A stretch of 64,000 nucleotides of DNA from Epithemia pelagica (taxonomy: Eukaryota; Bacillariophyta; Bacillariophyceae; Surirellales; Surirellaceae): assembly GCA_946965045.2 (NCBI GenBank), contig OX337242.1, positions 2,542,001-2,606,000 on the forward strand, in the 5' to 3' direction. The translations under genes and the position numbers were made by a program. Positions 10,311 to 21,344 of this stretch are shown here, one piece after another. Positions within the stretch are counted from its first letter, which is position 1. Every line of letters starts with the position of its first letter. The notes under the pieces were generated by a model. That model was not told the origin of the DNA. It ran no database searches and saw only the letters and a program-made list of their open reading frames with translations.

Positions 10311-10967
10311 ATAAGATGAGCGGTACTTGCGGTGGGGTACTTAAGGTGGTACAGGAAAATATAGGTACTTTTTGGTGAGGACTTAGGGAAAGGAAAGTAC
10401 ATGGCGAAGAGAAGAGGGACTTAGACCAAGGAAAGTCATAAAGTACGCGAAAAGTAGTACTTTTGGAAAAAAATAAAAAATAGGTACTTGGTACTTCACA
10501 ACCCTGCATAACATGTAAAACGCTATACCACACTAATATTATGTGGTCGTTGGTCGTCTACAAGTAGTGTACTACTACGAGTATTTACAATCTAGGTATT
10601 CCGCATCAACGCCCGACGATGCCAGTACATGCGCGCGAGGCCAGCATGTCCGTGATTGAGAGGACAATCCTGCACCCAACTACCCCACACTCCTGCTACG
10701 TCGCCTATTCTGTTCTCCGACAAGCAGTATGAGAAATGGTCTGGGAAGAACCGATTACTGGACCTAGGTAACTACAAGTAGAAGAAAAGAGAAGAAGTGG
10801 AATAAAACATTTTCGTCTACGATAATCCATTCCACAACGATGGCTTTACGAATCATTGCGGTCGAATTTCGCACCGATCTTCTTTTTGGCGAGTTTGAGT
10901 TCTCGAAATGAGCACGTTTCCCTTGGCGTTCCAGGTTGCGCCGTTTGTATAGTGTTTTCTTTCTTTT
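10311..10967. other. TACTT-rich flank, then non-coding
   Basis: The first ~195 bp carry repeated TACTT motifs (see the split MITE). From about 10515 to 10967 I see no gene; this is downstream DNA of the Ser-rich minus-strand gene. Confidence 0.5.
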
Positions 10968-12152
10968 TCAGAAGGGCGATCGACTTCGTGTGGGAATTTT
11001 GGGTGCCATGCTACGACCGACTTCAAATCGACTGGCCGAGGAGGATGACGAGCACGAAGAGCTATGGTCACTGATACTGGTCGCACTGGGAATCGTGGTG
11101 GCCGTACCAAGACTGTTGTTGGACCGATTCAGGACCGACAGGGTCCAGTCGTCCATGCAGCGCAAGGATCCCGCTTTGTCACTGACAATTTGACACGAAG
11201 AGGAGGAGGACAATGCCCCATGTCGTTGCAGGTGTGATCTTGGTGGAGCAGTCGCAGAACAGTCTTGCTCGAGTGTGGGAAAGGTGGTATTGTTCGCACT
11301 GGATCGATTCCGAAAGCTGTCTTCTTGTGGGGTCTTGAGGGCGGGTAGTTTTTGACAATCCAGATCGCCGTGACTCTGTGGACTGTTCTTGTTGGACAAC
11401 GACAAAAGGTCGGACATGAAGGCGGCTAATGGGTTCGTGGGAGCATGCTGCTGGTTGCTGGACGATGACACTACCCGCATTGGTGGTGGTGGTCCTTCCG
11501 TGTGCCTGGGCAGTGCCGGACGACTGAGTCGTTGTCGCTGCGGACTGGGATATCGAATCTGAGAAGAGCGAGAGCGGCACGAGCTTGTGGACGAGGAGGA
11601 GCTGCAGGACGAATTGTCACTACCACTGCCATCAATGTGATCCTTGTTACCATCGTGGTCCGATCCCCAACGTCGGTGGATTCCAGTTTTGAGAATGGAC
11701 TTTGGGGCTGGACAATGCTGGCGTCGTTGTCTTTCTGGTTCTTGAATCGGAGGACCAGTAATAGTAGCTCTACCTCTTGTTTGTCTTTGGCGATGACTTG
11801 TTTTTCGTGTCCCATGAGAGGACGCCGAGCTGGTGCAGGAGGAATCCGAGGAGGAGGACGAAGAAGAGGAAGATGAAGAGCAAGAAGAGGATGACGAGTA
11901 CGATGGCACGATGCGAAACTCGGCCCGTCGAGATATAGTAGTACTACCACCACCACTGCGCAGGGTTGTGGGCTGGCCGTGACGAGTCAAACCCTGATAC
12001 TCGCACAATCGCAAGCATTCTTGTTGGAGACTGTCACACCATACACAGGCCTTGGGAAGACGCAAATTGTGCCGTGCCTGTGCCACAATGCGTCGAGCAT
12101 CGACTCGTTTCAAATGCAGTTTGCGCTCCAGCATGTTTTCCATGGTCGACAT
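10968..12152 (-). CDS. Ser-rich hypothetical protein, 394 aa
   Basis: I chose the ATG at 12152 (MSTMENMLERK). The frame is open further upstream to 12455, but that stretch looks non-coding. The N-terminal ~60 residues are ordered and basic, with a WC..L..EC...C cluster (ACVWCDSLQQECLRLCEYQG). The rest is low complexity, with long Ser runs (residues ~85-110, ~185-200 and near the end) and Arg/Gln-rich stretches. No enzyme motif is visible. A regulatory or disordered nuclear protein would fit, but that is a guess. A single exon is assumed. Confidence 0.6.
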   Translation of the reverse strand: MSTMENMLERKLHLKRVDARRIVAQARHNLRLPKACVWCDSLQQECLRLCEYQGLTRHGQPTTLRSGGGSTTISRRAEFRIVPSYSSSSSCSSSSSSSSSSSDSSCTSSASSHGTRKTSHRQRQTRGRATITGPPIQEPERQRRQHCPAPKSILKTGIHRRWGSDHDGNKDHIDGSGSDNSSCSSSSSTSSCRSRSSQIRYPSPQRQRLSRPALPRHTEGPPPPMRVVSSSSNQQHAPTNPLAAFMSDLLSLSNKNSPQSHGDLDCQKLPALKTPQEDSFRNRSSANNTTFPTLEQDCSATAPPRSHLQRHGALSSSSSCQIVSDKAGSLRCMDDWTLSVLNRSNNSLGTATTIPSATSISDHSSSCSSSSSASRFEVGRSMAPKIPTRSRSPF

Positions 12153-13961
12153 GATGATGATATTGTTGTCTACGTTGTGGTTTTGCCCTTTTCTCGTTCC
12201 TTTGTTCCAATTCTGACGATGATACCAGAATGGTTGGAACTGCAAGCACTTTGGTTCGTGTAGAGGTAGTCCACCAAAGACGAAAACTGCGAGAAAAATG
12301 GGAGGCTTGTGTTTTGGAGAGTTGTGAGAAAGGTATATGGAGAAAAAGTGATACGCAATGACACAATGACACGAAAGGAATCGCTGCAGAGTAGACGCGA
12401 AACGAGAAGCACCTTCTTTTATTATATGTGCAATTGTGGTTGTTGTGTGTGCCAACTATATTCAGAGAGGCTTCATCGTCTTTCAAAACAGACGCATCCA
12501 TCGGATGCGTACAGGCAACAATGTGAGAGGGGCTCATCTCAAGGAGTGGAAGGCATCTCAACCAATCTTGGTGTATAACTCGAAAGCACATGAGTAAATG
12601 ACCCGAAACGAAACAAGATTTGGTTGGAGAATCATTCCACAGGTTCAACAAAACCATCAAAAGAATTGCCCACTGAGCCTATCCCCCGGTAACAGGGTGG
12701 TTGGGGGACTCCTTACCATCTCGCGACACTCATCGTGATATGCGAAAATCGAAAGGGGATCCATCCCAAACTCCAAATAAATTTGGGCTGCATTCAAGTT
12801 CTGGATAATTCAGTCCACGTCATTTTATCTTTTCTATAAGATTCTGACTGGGGGACTCTCGGATGTTTATCGGGAAGGATGTTGTTACTTAACCGCACCA
12901 TCACGAAAATGAGAGGCACTACAATAATAGTTTCCCCACGAATGAGTTCACGAATATTTGCGATCTACCAGGGCCGGACGTCGTGTTCTGAACGGCCAAC
13001 CACACTGGAGGTTCGCATTTCTCCGTTCCAGAAAATAAACAGTCTGGAGTGAGACTGCTGAACGGCCAGAGCCAAACACGGCGATTTTGAGGAGGTTCTC
13101 CTTTTCCCGTTCCAGTAAATAATAGTAAAATGACTCTCTACTCCTAGTTAGCTACCCGGGCTGTCATTGGTCACGGCATCATAAACTGTCGATTCCAGAT
13201 TCCAGAGGCAAGGCCCAGTTCCAGTGAGAACAGACGTTGTGGATTCGGCGCTTTGTGAAGAAGGCCTTATTCGAAATGTGATGTTGCATTGGGCACGGTT
13301 GCATGGCGGCAGATTCCGGACCACAAACTGTCCCCGTGCCTTTTTTGGCGCTTCCACATGACAGCCATTGCTTGCTGGCATGAGTCTTCTTTTATACTAT
13401 TACACTACTGGACAACCAATCCCGAACATCTCGAGCCTCTCAACCTCGCCATCTGGTCTCTTGCGTGACAACTATTTTTGTGTCGTGACGATACGCGTCG
13501 GTGTTTTGTTTTCCTTCATTTCTTGCGGCTCAAGTCATTTGGTAACCATCCGTTCGGAAACAATACGCGACAACACGGTTCGTCTCATTACCGTTTTCCT
13601 TTTCTTTTGCTAGAACGAATCGACCTTGGTCGTTTTCTCTTTATCTGGATGAGGAACAGCATGGCTTTCCCTCTCTTTTTTCGACCATGGTACCAGGTAC
13701 CTACACAGCACTCCTTTCGAAACGAGTCGTTTACGATACCATCCTACCGTGTGTGTATCCGGTAAAACGGCGTAAAGGACAACAAGTGAATACCAACTGT
13801 ATTCTAGATTTGTTCATAATCATATTGTGATCTTTACATGAATTTGTTAACGTCGTTTCTGTTCAACATGAATCCACAAATAATGAACCGTCGATCCTTC
13901 CTTTTGCTCTTTTGTTTGGTTCCAATAGTAGTCTAGTTGTTGCGCCCATGGCTGGTTCCGC
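12153..13961. other. Intergenic, 1.8 kb
   Basis: No convincing gene. There is an imperfect pair of related segments at about 12988-13040 and 13063-13128, both starting CTGAACGGCCA and ending with CCGTTCCAG-A/T-AAATAA. The stretch also holds the upstream region of the Ser-rich gene and the downstream region of the CHRD gene. Confidence 0.4.
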
Positions 13962-14573
13962 TCACACGAAAATTTGTCCTCGAACATCTCCATCCGGATT
14001 GGTCACCGACCGAACATCCAAGTACACCAAGTCTTGACGAATGGCCGCATAGAGAGTGGCAACGTTTTTGATCTCCTCCAAATCTCCACACGGTGTCTCT
14101 AGCGCTATGCTCGTCGTGTCCAAGGTTCCCGCCATCAAAACGCCATCCACCATGGCACCGGTGGGGCTGTTGTCGGTAAACAAGTCGGCAATAACCTCTC
14201 CATTGCTTCCCGCCGGTCCACACCGCAACTGGGCCGACGTAATGCCCACGCCGTCCGCCACTCGGACTTGGAAATTGGCCGTGGCATAGTCCAAGGCAAA
14301 GGACAAATCCAACCGAGCTCGGGTTGCCGTTTCCACGGCGGGTTCCACGACGACTTGGGCCCCCGAAGCAAAGGTTCGGCTTTGCGCCAGGCGAATGCTG
14401 GAAAACTTGGCTTTCTGTGGCTTGTAGTAGTAGTACTTTTTGTGCCCTTGGACCGGCGTCGAACCCTCCAGCACGGTCCAAAGGAGCAACAACAGGACCA
14501 AAAGGACGGAATGCGGCTTCGTCGTAGTTCTCATTCTTGGTGTGGCGGTGGTTCTAGTCGGTACGAGTTTCAT
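13962..14573 (-). CDS. Secreted CHRD-domain protein, 203 aa
   Basis: The N-terminus has basic residues and a strongly hydrophobic run (VLLVLLLLLW, residues ~23-33), a signal peptide or anchor. From residue ~85 to the end it matches the CHRD fold: LDLSFALDYATANFQVRV, then LRCGPAGSNGEVIADLF, ending NPDGDVRGQIFV, the hallmark of the domain. CHRD domains are found in chordin and in many microbial secreted proteins; the function here is unknown. The KYYYYKP stretch after the signal is odd and could be a processing or mineral/polymer contact segment (speculative). Single exon. Confidence 0.75.
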   Translation of the reverse strand: MKLVPTRTTATPRMRTTTKPHSVLLVLLLLLWTVLEGSTPVQGHKKYYYYKPQKAKFSSIRLAQSRTFASGAQVVVEPAVETATRARLDLSFALDYATANFQVRVADGVGITSAQLRCGPAGSNGEVIADLFTDNSPTGAMVDGVLMAGTLDTTSIALETPCGDLEEIKNVATLYAAIRQDLVYLDVRSVTNPDGDVRGQIFV

Positions 14574-15594
14574 GGTTGGTAAGTGCTCCTTCTCGAAAAT
14601 TTTGTCTCTTTCTCTCGAGTGTCTTCAATCCTCCAAGAATTTTTGTGGCTCTATTTTGTGTGTTTTGACACCACCAACTCGAAGATTGGGGGGTTGGGGT
14701 CCATCACCATCCCCATGATCCTGTTGGGATCGGGTCACTATTCCTTGGTTTGGATTCCTCCCTCTCGACAAGAATGACTGGATTCCGAACCCACCGCACC
14801 GACAAACGACAAGAGTCTTGGGTGTTGTCCGAGCAAATCCGCAACGGCCAAGCAGCATCGCAATGTTGTATGTGTCAACGGTACACAACAACAGAGAGAG
14901 TCCATCCTCCACAACCACGACAACACTTGAACCGATCCGTTCCGTCGAGAGAACGAGAAATAGTCACCAATCGTGTGTCTTTGGTCAAACTCGAACGGAA
15001 AATGTTTGTGTGATCGACCCTCATTTCTCTCTAGTAGTTTGTGGGGAACCTAGATTTGTCAGTGAAACGGGGCTGTTGTCTTTCAATGTCCCCAACGTGC
15101 ACCGTTGTTGTCCAATAGAAATCCTTTGGGAATCTTGTGTGTCTCAGTCGCTTTATCCCTGTAATGCGACCATCCATGGAATCTTGCGGGACTGGGGTCG
15201 GGTCGTGGTGAATATCAGTCGCACGGAGTGTTATGATTGGCCATGCCATGTCTGGGTAATCGACCCAGGACCATTCCATGACCATTTGATTGGCCCTGTA
15301 TGTCGCCGACACTTACTCCAAGTCCTACAGTCAAAGTCGTGACTACTTCTCTTGTACGGACAACCGCGCGTCGCTGTACAAAAAAAGATGGCATCCAACC
15401 AACCACACACGTCGGCCGTGCAATAATCCATCTGCACCACACGACAGGCTCACAAAAAAGGAACCAAAGATTCCGAATATCCCAAGCACAAGCAGAGGGC
15501 AACCAAAGACGGCGGTGCAAGCACAAGAAGTTCCAAGGCAAATCTTTGAGAAAAAGAAAAAAGAAGAAGAACAACGAGAGTAGAAGCACCGACC
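14574..15594. other. Intergenic, 1 kb
   Basis: Sits between the divergent CHRD and lipoxygenase-like genes and should hold both promoters. Near 15249 a segment (CGACCCAGGACCATTCCAT, then TTGATTGGCCC) is shared with 29220-29265, a small dispersed repeat. Open frames here lack recognisable domains. Confidence 0.4.
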
Positions 15595-18500
15595 ATGAAC
15601 CAGTATCGAGAGGAATTCCTCAAGGGCTTTACGGAGCAGCGGTTTCCTCGCCAGGATGCCACACCACCCACGTACACCATTGGTGGTGCTCTCTTGTCGA
15701 TTGGCAGTTTACTCTTGCTGAGTGCGAGCAGTCTGTACATGGCGCAGCTCTTGAATCAGCCATCCGTGGCCTTTCATTTGACCAAAAATCAGGCCAATCG
15801 GTGCAGTGATCAGGACCCCGTCTTTGCCTCCCTCGTGTGTTATGTGGAACATGTCGTTTGCTTTTTTCCACACGTGTTGTACACGGAAGATACCAAGGCT
15901 CGATTCTTTGACGATTGCCACAAATCCGTCTTGGCGGGTTCCTATTCTACCGAGGAACCAGCTGGTGCTCTCTGGGGACTGCTGCCCTACTATTTTACGA
16001 TTTATGGTGCCACCTTGGGCTGCATCTTTGAACTGGGCTTGTTGTTGACGGGTCATGCCTTTCAACAATCGCTCAATCGGTATACCATTTACATTGTCCG
16101 ATTGCGATTGCTCAACATTGGCCCCGTTGTGGCGTCACTCTTCTTTTATGCCACGGCCCTCATGATCCCGACCAGTGATGTGCCCTTTCTCAAGATACTA
16201 CTCTACAGTGCCATTTTCATGGTCGTGGCCTTGTCTGTTGGTTTGTATTGGGGTGGATACCGAGTCTTGGGTGGGATGGACATGTTGCCCCTCGTTGTGT
16301 TGGGGATTCAAGTGGTGGAATTTCTCTTTGTGGTACGTATCGATATATATGTCTGTGTCTGCGAACAAGTGAACGAGAGAGGAACTGCTCACCTCGGTGT
16401 CTTTTGTTGTTGTTTGTGAAGATGACACGCGATCCGGTTGCGGGTGGCACGGCCGTCAAGTATACCTTGGCCCTGGCGCCCGTGTTTCAATTGTTGGCCT
16501 TTTTGCAAACCACGGAAACTCCCCTCCAGAGTTTTTGGTTTCATATGTTGAGTTCCATGGGAGCCGTGTGCCTGTATTTGGCTCTCATGTTGGCGGGCAA
16601 CAGTGGGGACGACACGATCGGGTATGCTGTGGAACAAGCCATTTTGTACAAGGAACCACACCAACGTCAATATCCCTATGTCCTCTTCACCATTGCGGTG
16701 GCCGTGTTTACAGTATTCAAAACCTTTCCGCTCCTGTATGAAACCTTTCGGTCGGAAATCAGCTACATGGTTTGGTCTCTCCTATACTTTATCTTGGTTG
16801 GAAATCCATCTCAACCGGCCCCCCAAGTCTCTGGGACAAGTCTACAAAACAGAAGCTCCCAAAACCGTCACCCTCCAACCCTATTCCGAGTCGCATCCCT
16901 ACCAAGTGGCCGCCAACATGGCCGTTCCGGCCATTACGAATGGTCTTCCACAGACAACCTTGGAAAATGCGGGTGCCCTTATCCAAAAGGTGACAAAACT
17001 ATTTGGTCTCATTGCCAAATTGGATCGGTTCCTTCCCCAAGCCAATATTGAAACACCCTTGAAATACAAGGTCCGACTGGGAGTGGCCGAAGATGGTCAA
17101 AAATGGTATCCCTCTGACGTCTTTTCCTTTCCCATTTTCCAGTTCCCGACCATGGGCAAGAAATTGCAGTATGCACCGCAACCTGCCGTGGATAGTTTCA
17201 AGGAAGGTCAATATCTGGCCTATCTTTGTCAATTTGGCATTGGCAATACCTTTCTGAAACGGGCCACAGAAACTGCATCCTATCCCTTTTTTTAACTGGT
17301 TGCATCGGACAAAAGTAGTAGTAGTAGAAGTAATGCTGCTGCGACAAAACCCGGATTGGTTGTGGACTTTCGTCCCTTGGAACAATACGAAGAAAAGGCG
17401 GACTATGAACCATATGGGGGTATTGCCTACTTTGTAGTCAACAAGAACAACAACTTGCAGCTCCAATGGGTCGTGACACCCCGTACCGAGGACAAGACCA
17501 TGTTGGATAAAAAAGACGCCACCTTTCGTCGGGCCGAGGCCATGATTGTATCGTCTCTTTACTTTTCGGTGGTTGCCGGCAAACATTTGGCCGAAATTCA
17601 CATGACGTATGTCTGTTTTGTCGCATGTTTTGTTTGGTTCTTCACGTGCCGCTGGAGACTAACCCTATTTGCTTGTTTTTCGACACTACTCACAGGTACA
17701 ACTTATTGGAGGTTGCCAACATTAACATGTTTGACCATGCCTTGAACTCGCGGAGGGGAACAAATGCTCAAGGTGGTTTGGATGACTTCAATGGTCACCC
17801 TCTCCGGGTCATGTTATACATTCACTTGTTTTCGCACGGCTTGGCCGAAGAACTCACGACGGAACACTTGGTGCAGGAAAATGCCGTCTTTTCTCAAGTG
17901 TTTTCCCTCAAATACGAGGCCCTCACCACCTACTTGACGGGCATTTACAACCGATTTACATTCGCGTCGGATGAAGATTTTGAAGAACGTGAAAGTGTCA
18001 ATCAGTTACTCACGGGGAATCCGGTTCTCGATTACGCCTCGAATCCGAGACCCCCTTTACCAATCAACTGCAATGGGAATCGGAATACTACGCGATTTTC
18101 CACGCCTACGCGAGCAAAATCCTGAGAGCCGTGTATCAGGGCAAGGATGAGAACGTGAGGAACGATGCGACATTGAAGAACTATTACCAAGCCTTGGAAG
18201 GATTTTTCCATACACTACCGACGCGTTACGACCAGTTTCAAACATTGAAGGGTGTCATTACCTTTGCGGCCGATTCCATTCATCATTTGGTGATTCGACA
18301 TCAGTTTTATGGGACCACAGCCATTGCCTCCGCCACGGACCCTCGATTGGGGAGCACGCAGACATGTAAGGACGGCGGCCCACCTGCCGTGGACGAATGG
18401 CGTTCTTTGGCCTATGTGGCCTTGGCCACAGCCTATGCCAACTTTGTTCATTTGGTGTACGATCCAGAGGATTATCCCGATGAAAATCCCAATGCTTCTG

Positions 18501-18775
18501 ATCCTCTTCTCAATGTCTTTGAAGACGCCACGCCTGTCCCACTCATTGCCGGTGAGCCGCCACTTACAAAAAGGAGACTGATTAGTACCATGAGGGAGGC
18601 TTGGGACACTATGCAAACCAAACTGAAAGACCTTCAAGTCCAGTGGACGTCGGCCAACAGATCCACATCAAATGATACCGATAGGGAACCCGACCGAAAC
18701 ATCTATCGGGAAGATGTCAATTACAGGTATTTCCGTCCCTTACCTTTTGACATTCACACGGGTCCAGGATACTGA
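15595..18775 (+). CDS. Multi-TM protein fused to lipoxygenase-like domain, frame-disrupted
   Basis: Exon 1 is 15595-16332. Intron 1 is 16333-16421 (GTACGT...AG, 89 bp, phase 0). The next exon runs to 17606, intron 2 is 17607-17695 (GTATGT...AG, 89 bp), and the last exon ends at TGA 18773-18775. The first ~400 residues hold about eight hydrophobic segments. The C-terminal half reads as a lipoxygenase: H-x4-H (HLAEIH, 17584-17601), then HPLRVML..H, matching the HPxxKLLxPH block of the family, and a late His-rich helix (SIHHLVIRH near 18280). Three lesions occur: +1 at a C6 tract near 16818, an in-frame TAA at 17293-17295 after a T7 run, and a shift near 18035-18045. The homopolymers suggest assembly error, or the gene is decaying. 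The lipoxygenase reading is solid as homology; activity is unproven. Confidence 0.65.
16333..16421 (+). other. Intron 1 of lipoxygenase-like gene
   Basis: GTACGT donor, pyrimidine-rich end, AG acceptor, 89 bp. Removal joins two hydrophobic coding segments in phase 0. Confidence 0.75.
17607..17695 (+). other. Intron 2 of lipoxygenase-like gene
   Basis: GTATGT donor and CACAG acceptor, 89 bp. Removal joins HLAEIHM-T to YNLLEVAN, restoring the lipoxygenase metal-site helix in frame. Confidence 0.8.
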
Positions 18776-19170
18776 ATGGAATGGAATGGAATGGAATCTA
18801 TGGGGAGGGATAGCAAGCTGTTTAACTGTAACCGGTGCAAAAGCCGCTCGTAATCGCAATCGTTGCCGCTTTATACGCCTTCATATCTTTCTGCTGTCCA
18901 AATATATCGCTATATTTCTCGCACGTTATCGATAGGTGACCGATGAGAAGTATTATTTTGTTCACCGGAAAATCTCAAAACAATCTGCGAGCCCGGCGTG
19001 CCTGCGAACAATAGTACTCTACACCCAATTCAACGTTTACCGTTACGGTTCAGTTCGCATCGCCAGAATCTACCTCCAAGACAAGATACCCATGGGCTTG
19101 GGACATCCATAATCCCTTTGGTCCGCTCCCGAAGAGTGAAACTCCTTACAGACAGTGCCAGGATAAGATC
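18776..19170. other. Intergenic with short TGGAA run
   Basis: Begins with about four to five tandem TGGAA units (18777-18797) right at the stop codon of the upstream gene. The rest is the presumed promoter of the EF-hand gene. No gene seen. Confidence 0.4.
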
Positions 19171-20025
19171 ATGTCCGGAAGAGGCAAAGGAGGCAAAGGT
19201 CTCGGCCCTGGTGGCACCGATAGAGGTGAAGACAGCGATCCCTTGACATTCATTATTATAATCGGCTTTATCTTTCTGGTGATTGGATTCTTGTCACGGC
19301 TACTTGGCCGACGTGCCAAACGCCGTTTGAATCCAGGAACTGGCGAGGCACAAAGCAAGTGCCATCTCTTTGCTTCGGATACAAAAGATCCAACACTTGG
19401 TCACATGAAGGATGAATCACCAAATGCTTCTCTCATTACCGTTCAGGCAACCTTTCAGGAAGTGATTGGTAGCATGGAAGACGGAACAAACTTTTCGTCC
19501 GATACTCTTCGAACCATGTACATTTCCTTATTGTCGGGTCTGGTAGATTCAGACAGTGAGGATCCACAAGACTTTGATATTGACCAAATGGTTGATGAGG
19601 CAATGCGTTTGATTGATACCAATCAAGATGGTACAATTGATTTGTCTGAAATGCAAAGCATTCAGTTGCCTCGTCAATCCGGAGAATTCATCTTTGACGA
19701 CGTGGTGGCCTGCTCCGACACGACCTCTTCTTCTTCCTTGACCGCATCGGGGGAAACTTGTGTCACGGCGGACCAGGTGGTGGACTTTCTCAATGTGTTC
19801 TATGGAGGAGCTCAAGTTGTGAGTCCCGAATTGGCCCAGCACATTCGAGAGACGAGTGGACCGGATACCTGTTATACACGAGCGGAATTTGATGCAGCTT
19901 TTTCCACTCCTTCTGGTGCCCTGTCGGCAGCCTTTTCGTTTTCGGGACCGGAACCTTCCTTCTTGTCCTTTGCCATTCATTTTGGAGCGGCCTTGCTAGT
20001 CTTTTGGTTGGCTTCTCCCTTTTAG
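19171..20025 (+). CDS. EF-hand membrane protein, paralog A, 284 aa
   Basis: Start ATG 19171 (MSGRGKGGKG). Layout: Gly/Lys-rich N-terminus, a transmembrane segment (FIIIIGFIFLVIGFL, ~27-42), a basic stretch, then an EF-hand domain with the canonical loop DTNQDGTIDLSE (~150-161). Conserved family blocks follow: LLSGLV, SIQLPRQSGEFIFDDVVAC, GETCVT, VVDFLNVFYGG and SGPDTCYTRAEF. The last residues form a hydrophobic tail (FGAALLVFWLASPF) with few charged residues, suggesting a membrane anchor or GPI-type signal. Calcium binding is likely from the loop. It is one of four paralogs in the window. Confidence 0.75.
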   Translation: MSGRGKGGKGLGPGGTDRGEDSDPLTFIIIIGFIFLVIGFLSRLLGRRAKRRLNPGTGEAQSKCHLFASDTKDPTLGHMKDESPNASLITVQATFQEVIGSMEDGTNFSSDTLRTMYISLLSGLVDSDSEDPQDFDIDQMVDEAMRLIDTNQDGTIDLSEMQSIQLPRQSGEFIFDDVVACSDTTSSSSLTASGETCVTADQVVDFLNVFYGGAQVVSPELAQHIRETSGPDTCYTRAEFDAAFSTPSGALSAAFSFSGPEPSFLSFAIHFGAALLVFWLASPF

Positions 20026-20264
20026 AGAAGACGCAATGAGAGTTACAATGTCCATGTCCTCCCCTTTTAGCGTTTTAGCCATTGTAGTCAACTGGACAGA
20101 ACGAGATTGGTAGATTGATTTCTTTAAGTTCGGTGTTATCTTTCTGCATTTTGTACAGGTAGATCTGTGTGGTTCATGTCGTTGAAGCGCCATCCGCTTT
20201 TCTAGTGCGCAAATCAGAGTCACCACATTGGAATGCTGTGACAATTGGACCTTTTCTTCCAATT

Positions 20265-21100
20265 CAAGACAAACAAGCGGACGTTTCCAGGGTCATTCTT
20301 CCAGATGAGAACACTCCTCGGAGACTTGGAGTTTCATTGTCATTTCTGGGAGGACGCTTTCTTCGTGGTCTGGTTTTCATTGAATGCCAATCACGAGAAA
20401 AGAAAAAAATCCCGAAACAAGCAAGACACGTTGGTTCCACTGCGATAGCACAATCGGTTGGGAAGATGAGTGACTGTGTTCATTCCAAAAGTCTCAGTCG
20501 GTGAGGATCATGAAGAACACGATGAATGCGACACACAAAAGGAGTATTGAGTGAAGAAAGGATCGAGCGAAGCGAGTGTCAGTCTTCCCTTCTCTGACGC
20601 AAGTGCCGAACATGGAACATGGCACCCACTGAGGAACCTTCCTGCCTTGGAAAATGTTGAACTAGATGCAATTGTGTCTACCGTCAAGACGCCTTTTCTC
20701 CTGAACGTTGATCATCTGAAAAAGATCGTGTCTACTTGATCCAACGAGAGAATGAGTAGGCCATGCGGTGCCAGAGAATTAGGGTTCCAAGCCAGAAGAG
20801 CGGCAAAGCGTTTCCGTCGTTGGCTCTCGTCATCATTGTGATCGGTTCCCAGAACGATTTGAAGTTTCGCCCGGAGGACGTTGGCATCGCGCATGCATGG
20901 ATTTGTCACATGTACTATTACTTAGTCTTGGTGCTGAGTTGGGGCACTTGCGTGACACGCGTGCAAGCGCTCACATTCATTCCCGCTCACAAAATGACGC
21001 CATGGGACTGGAAACCTTAAAAATCAAGAGGGTACAACGGGAATTTGCCACTGCACTCGCCCTTGGACCATCTCGTCGTATTCCACTTTGTTGGCCTCCC
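20265..21100. repeat. Dispersed repeat, copy A
   Basis: Shares long stretches with 31645-31962 plus 38598-39100, for example GAGACTTGGAGTTTCATTGT, CCAGAAGAGCGGCAAAG, and CGCCCTTGGACCATCTC near the right end. No long coding frame is conserved between copies, so it looks like a non-coding or decayed element. The stretch to 21344 shows nothing else. Confidence 0.65.
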
Positions 21101-21344
21101 AACCCAACAAAGTACGATCGTGGAACCTCTTACGAGAGACCTGAATTCAACCACAGACCGCTGAGAGTCTCACCACTCGACCAAATCACGAAGGCAAAAG
21201 AAGGAAACACCTTCCATGTGAAGATCCCCTGATACTCATAGTAGCACCTAGAAACCGAGGTCTACGAGCGCACACTACCTAAGTTCCAGGTACGTAAGAA
21301 AACAAATAATATACTATGATTGAGCTTTTGCATAGAGTCTACTC

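Larger units (their letters stand above)
3936..10506. mobile_element. Possible hAT-type MITE split by Copia-1
   Basis: DNA flanking Copia-1 on both sides (3936-4024 and 10315-10506) is dense in TACTT/AAGTA motifs not seen elsewhere at this density. The right end reads CAGGGTTGTG on the minus strand at 10506 and the left end reads CAGGGGGGTG at 3936, matching at 8 of 10 positions and resembling hAT terminal repeats. Without Copia-1 the element would be about 280 bp. The 8-bp flanks (aagtaaca and cataacat) do not match as a target duplication, so the boundaries are tentative. Confidence 0.3.

Noticed and set aside
14818-15342. 174-codon plus-strand frame upstream of the lipoxygenase-like gene
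   Set aside because: No ATG in a good place, no domain, contains a small dispersed repeat.
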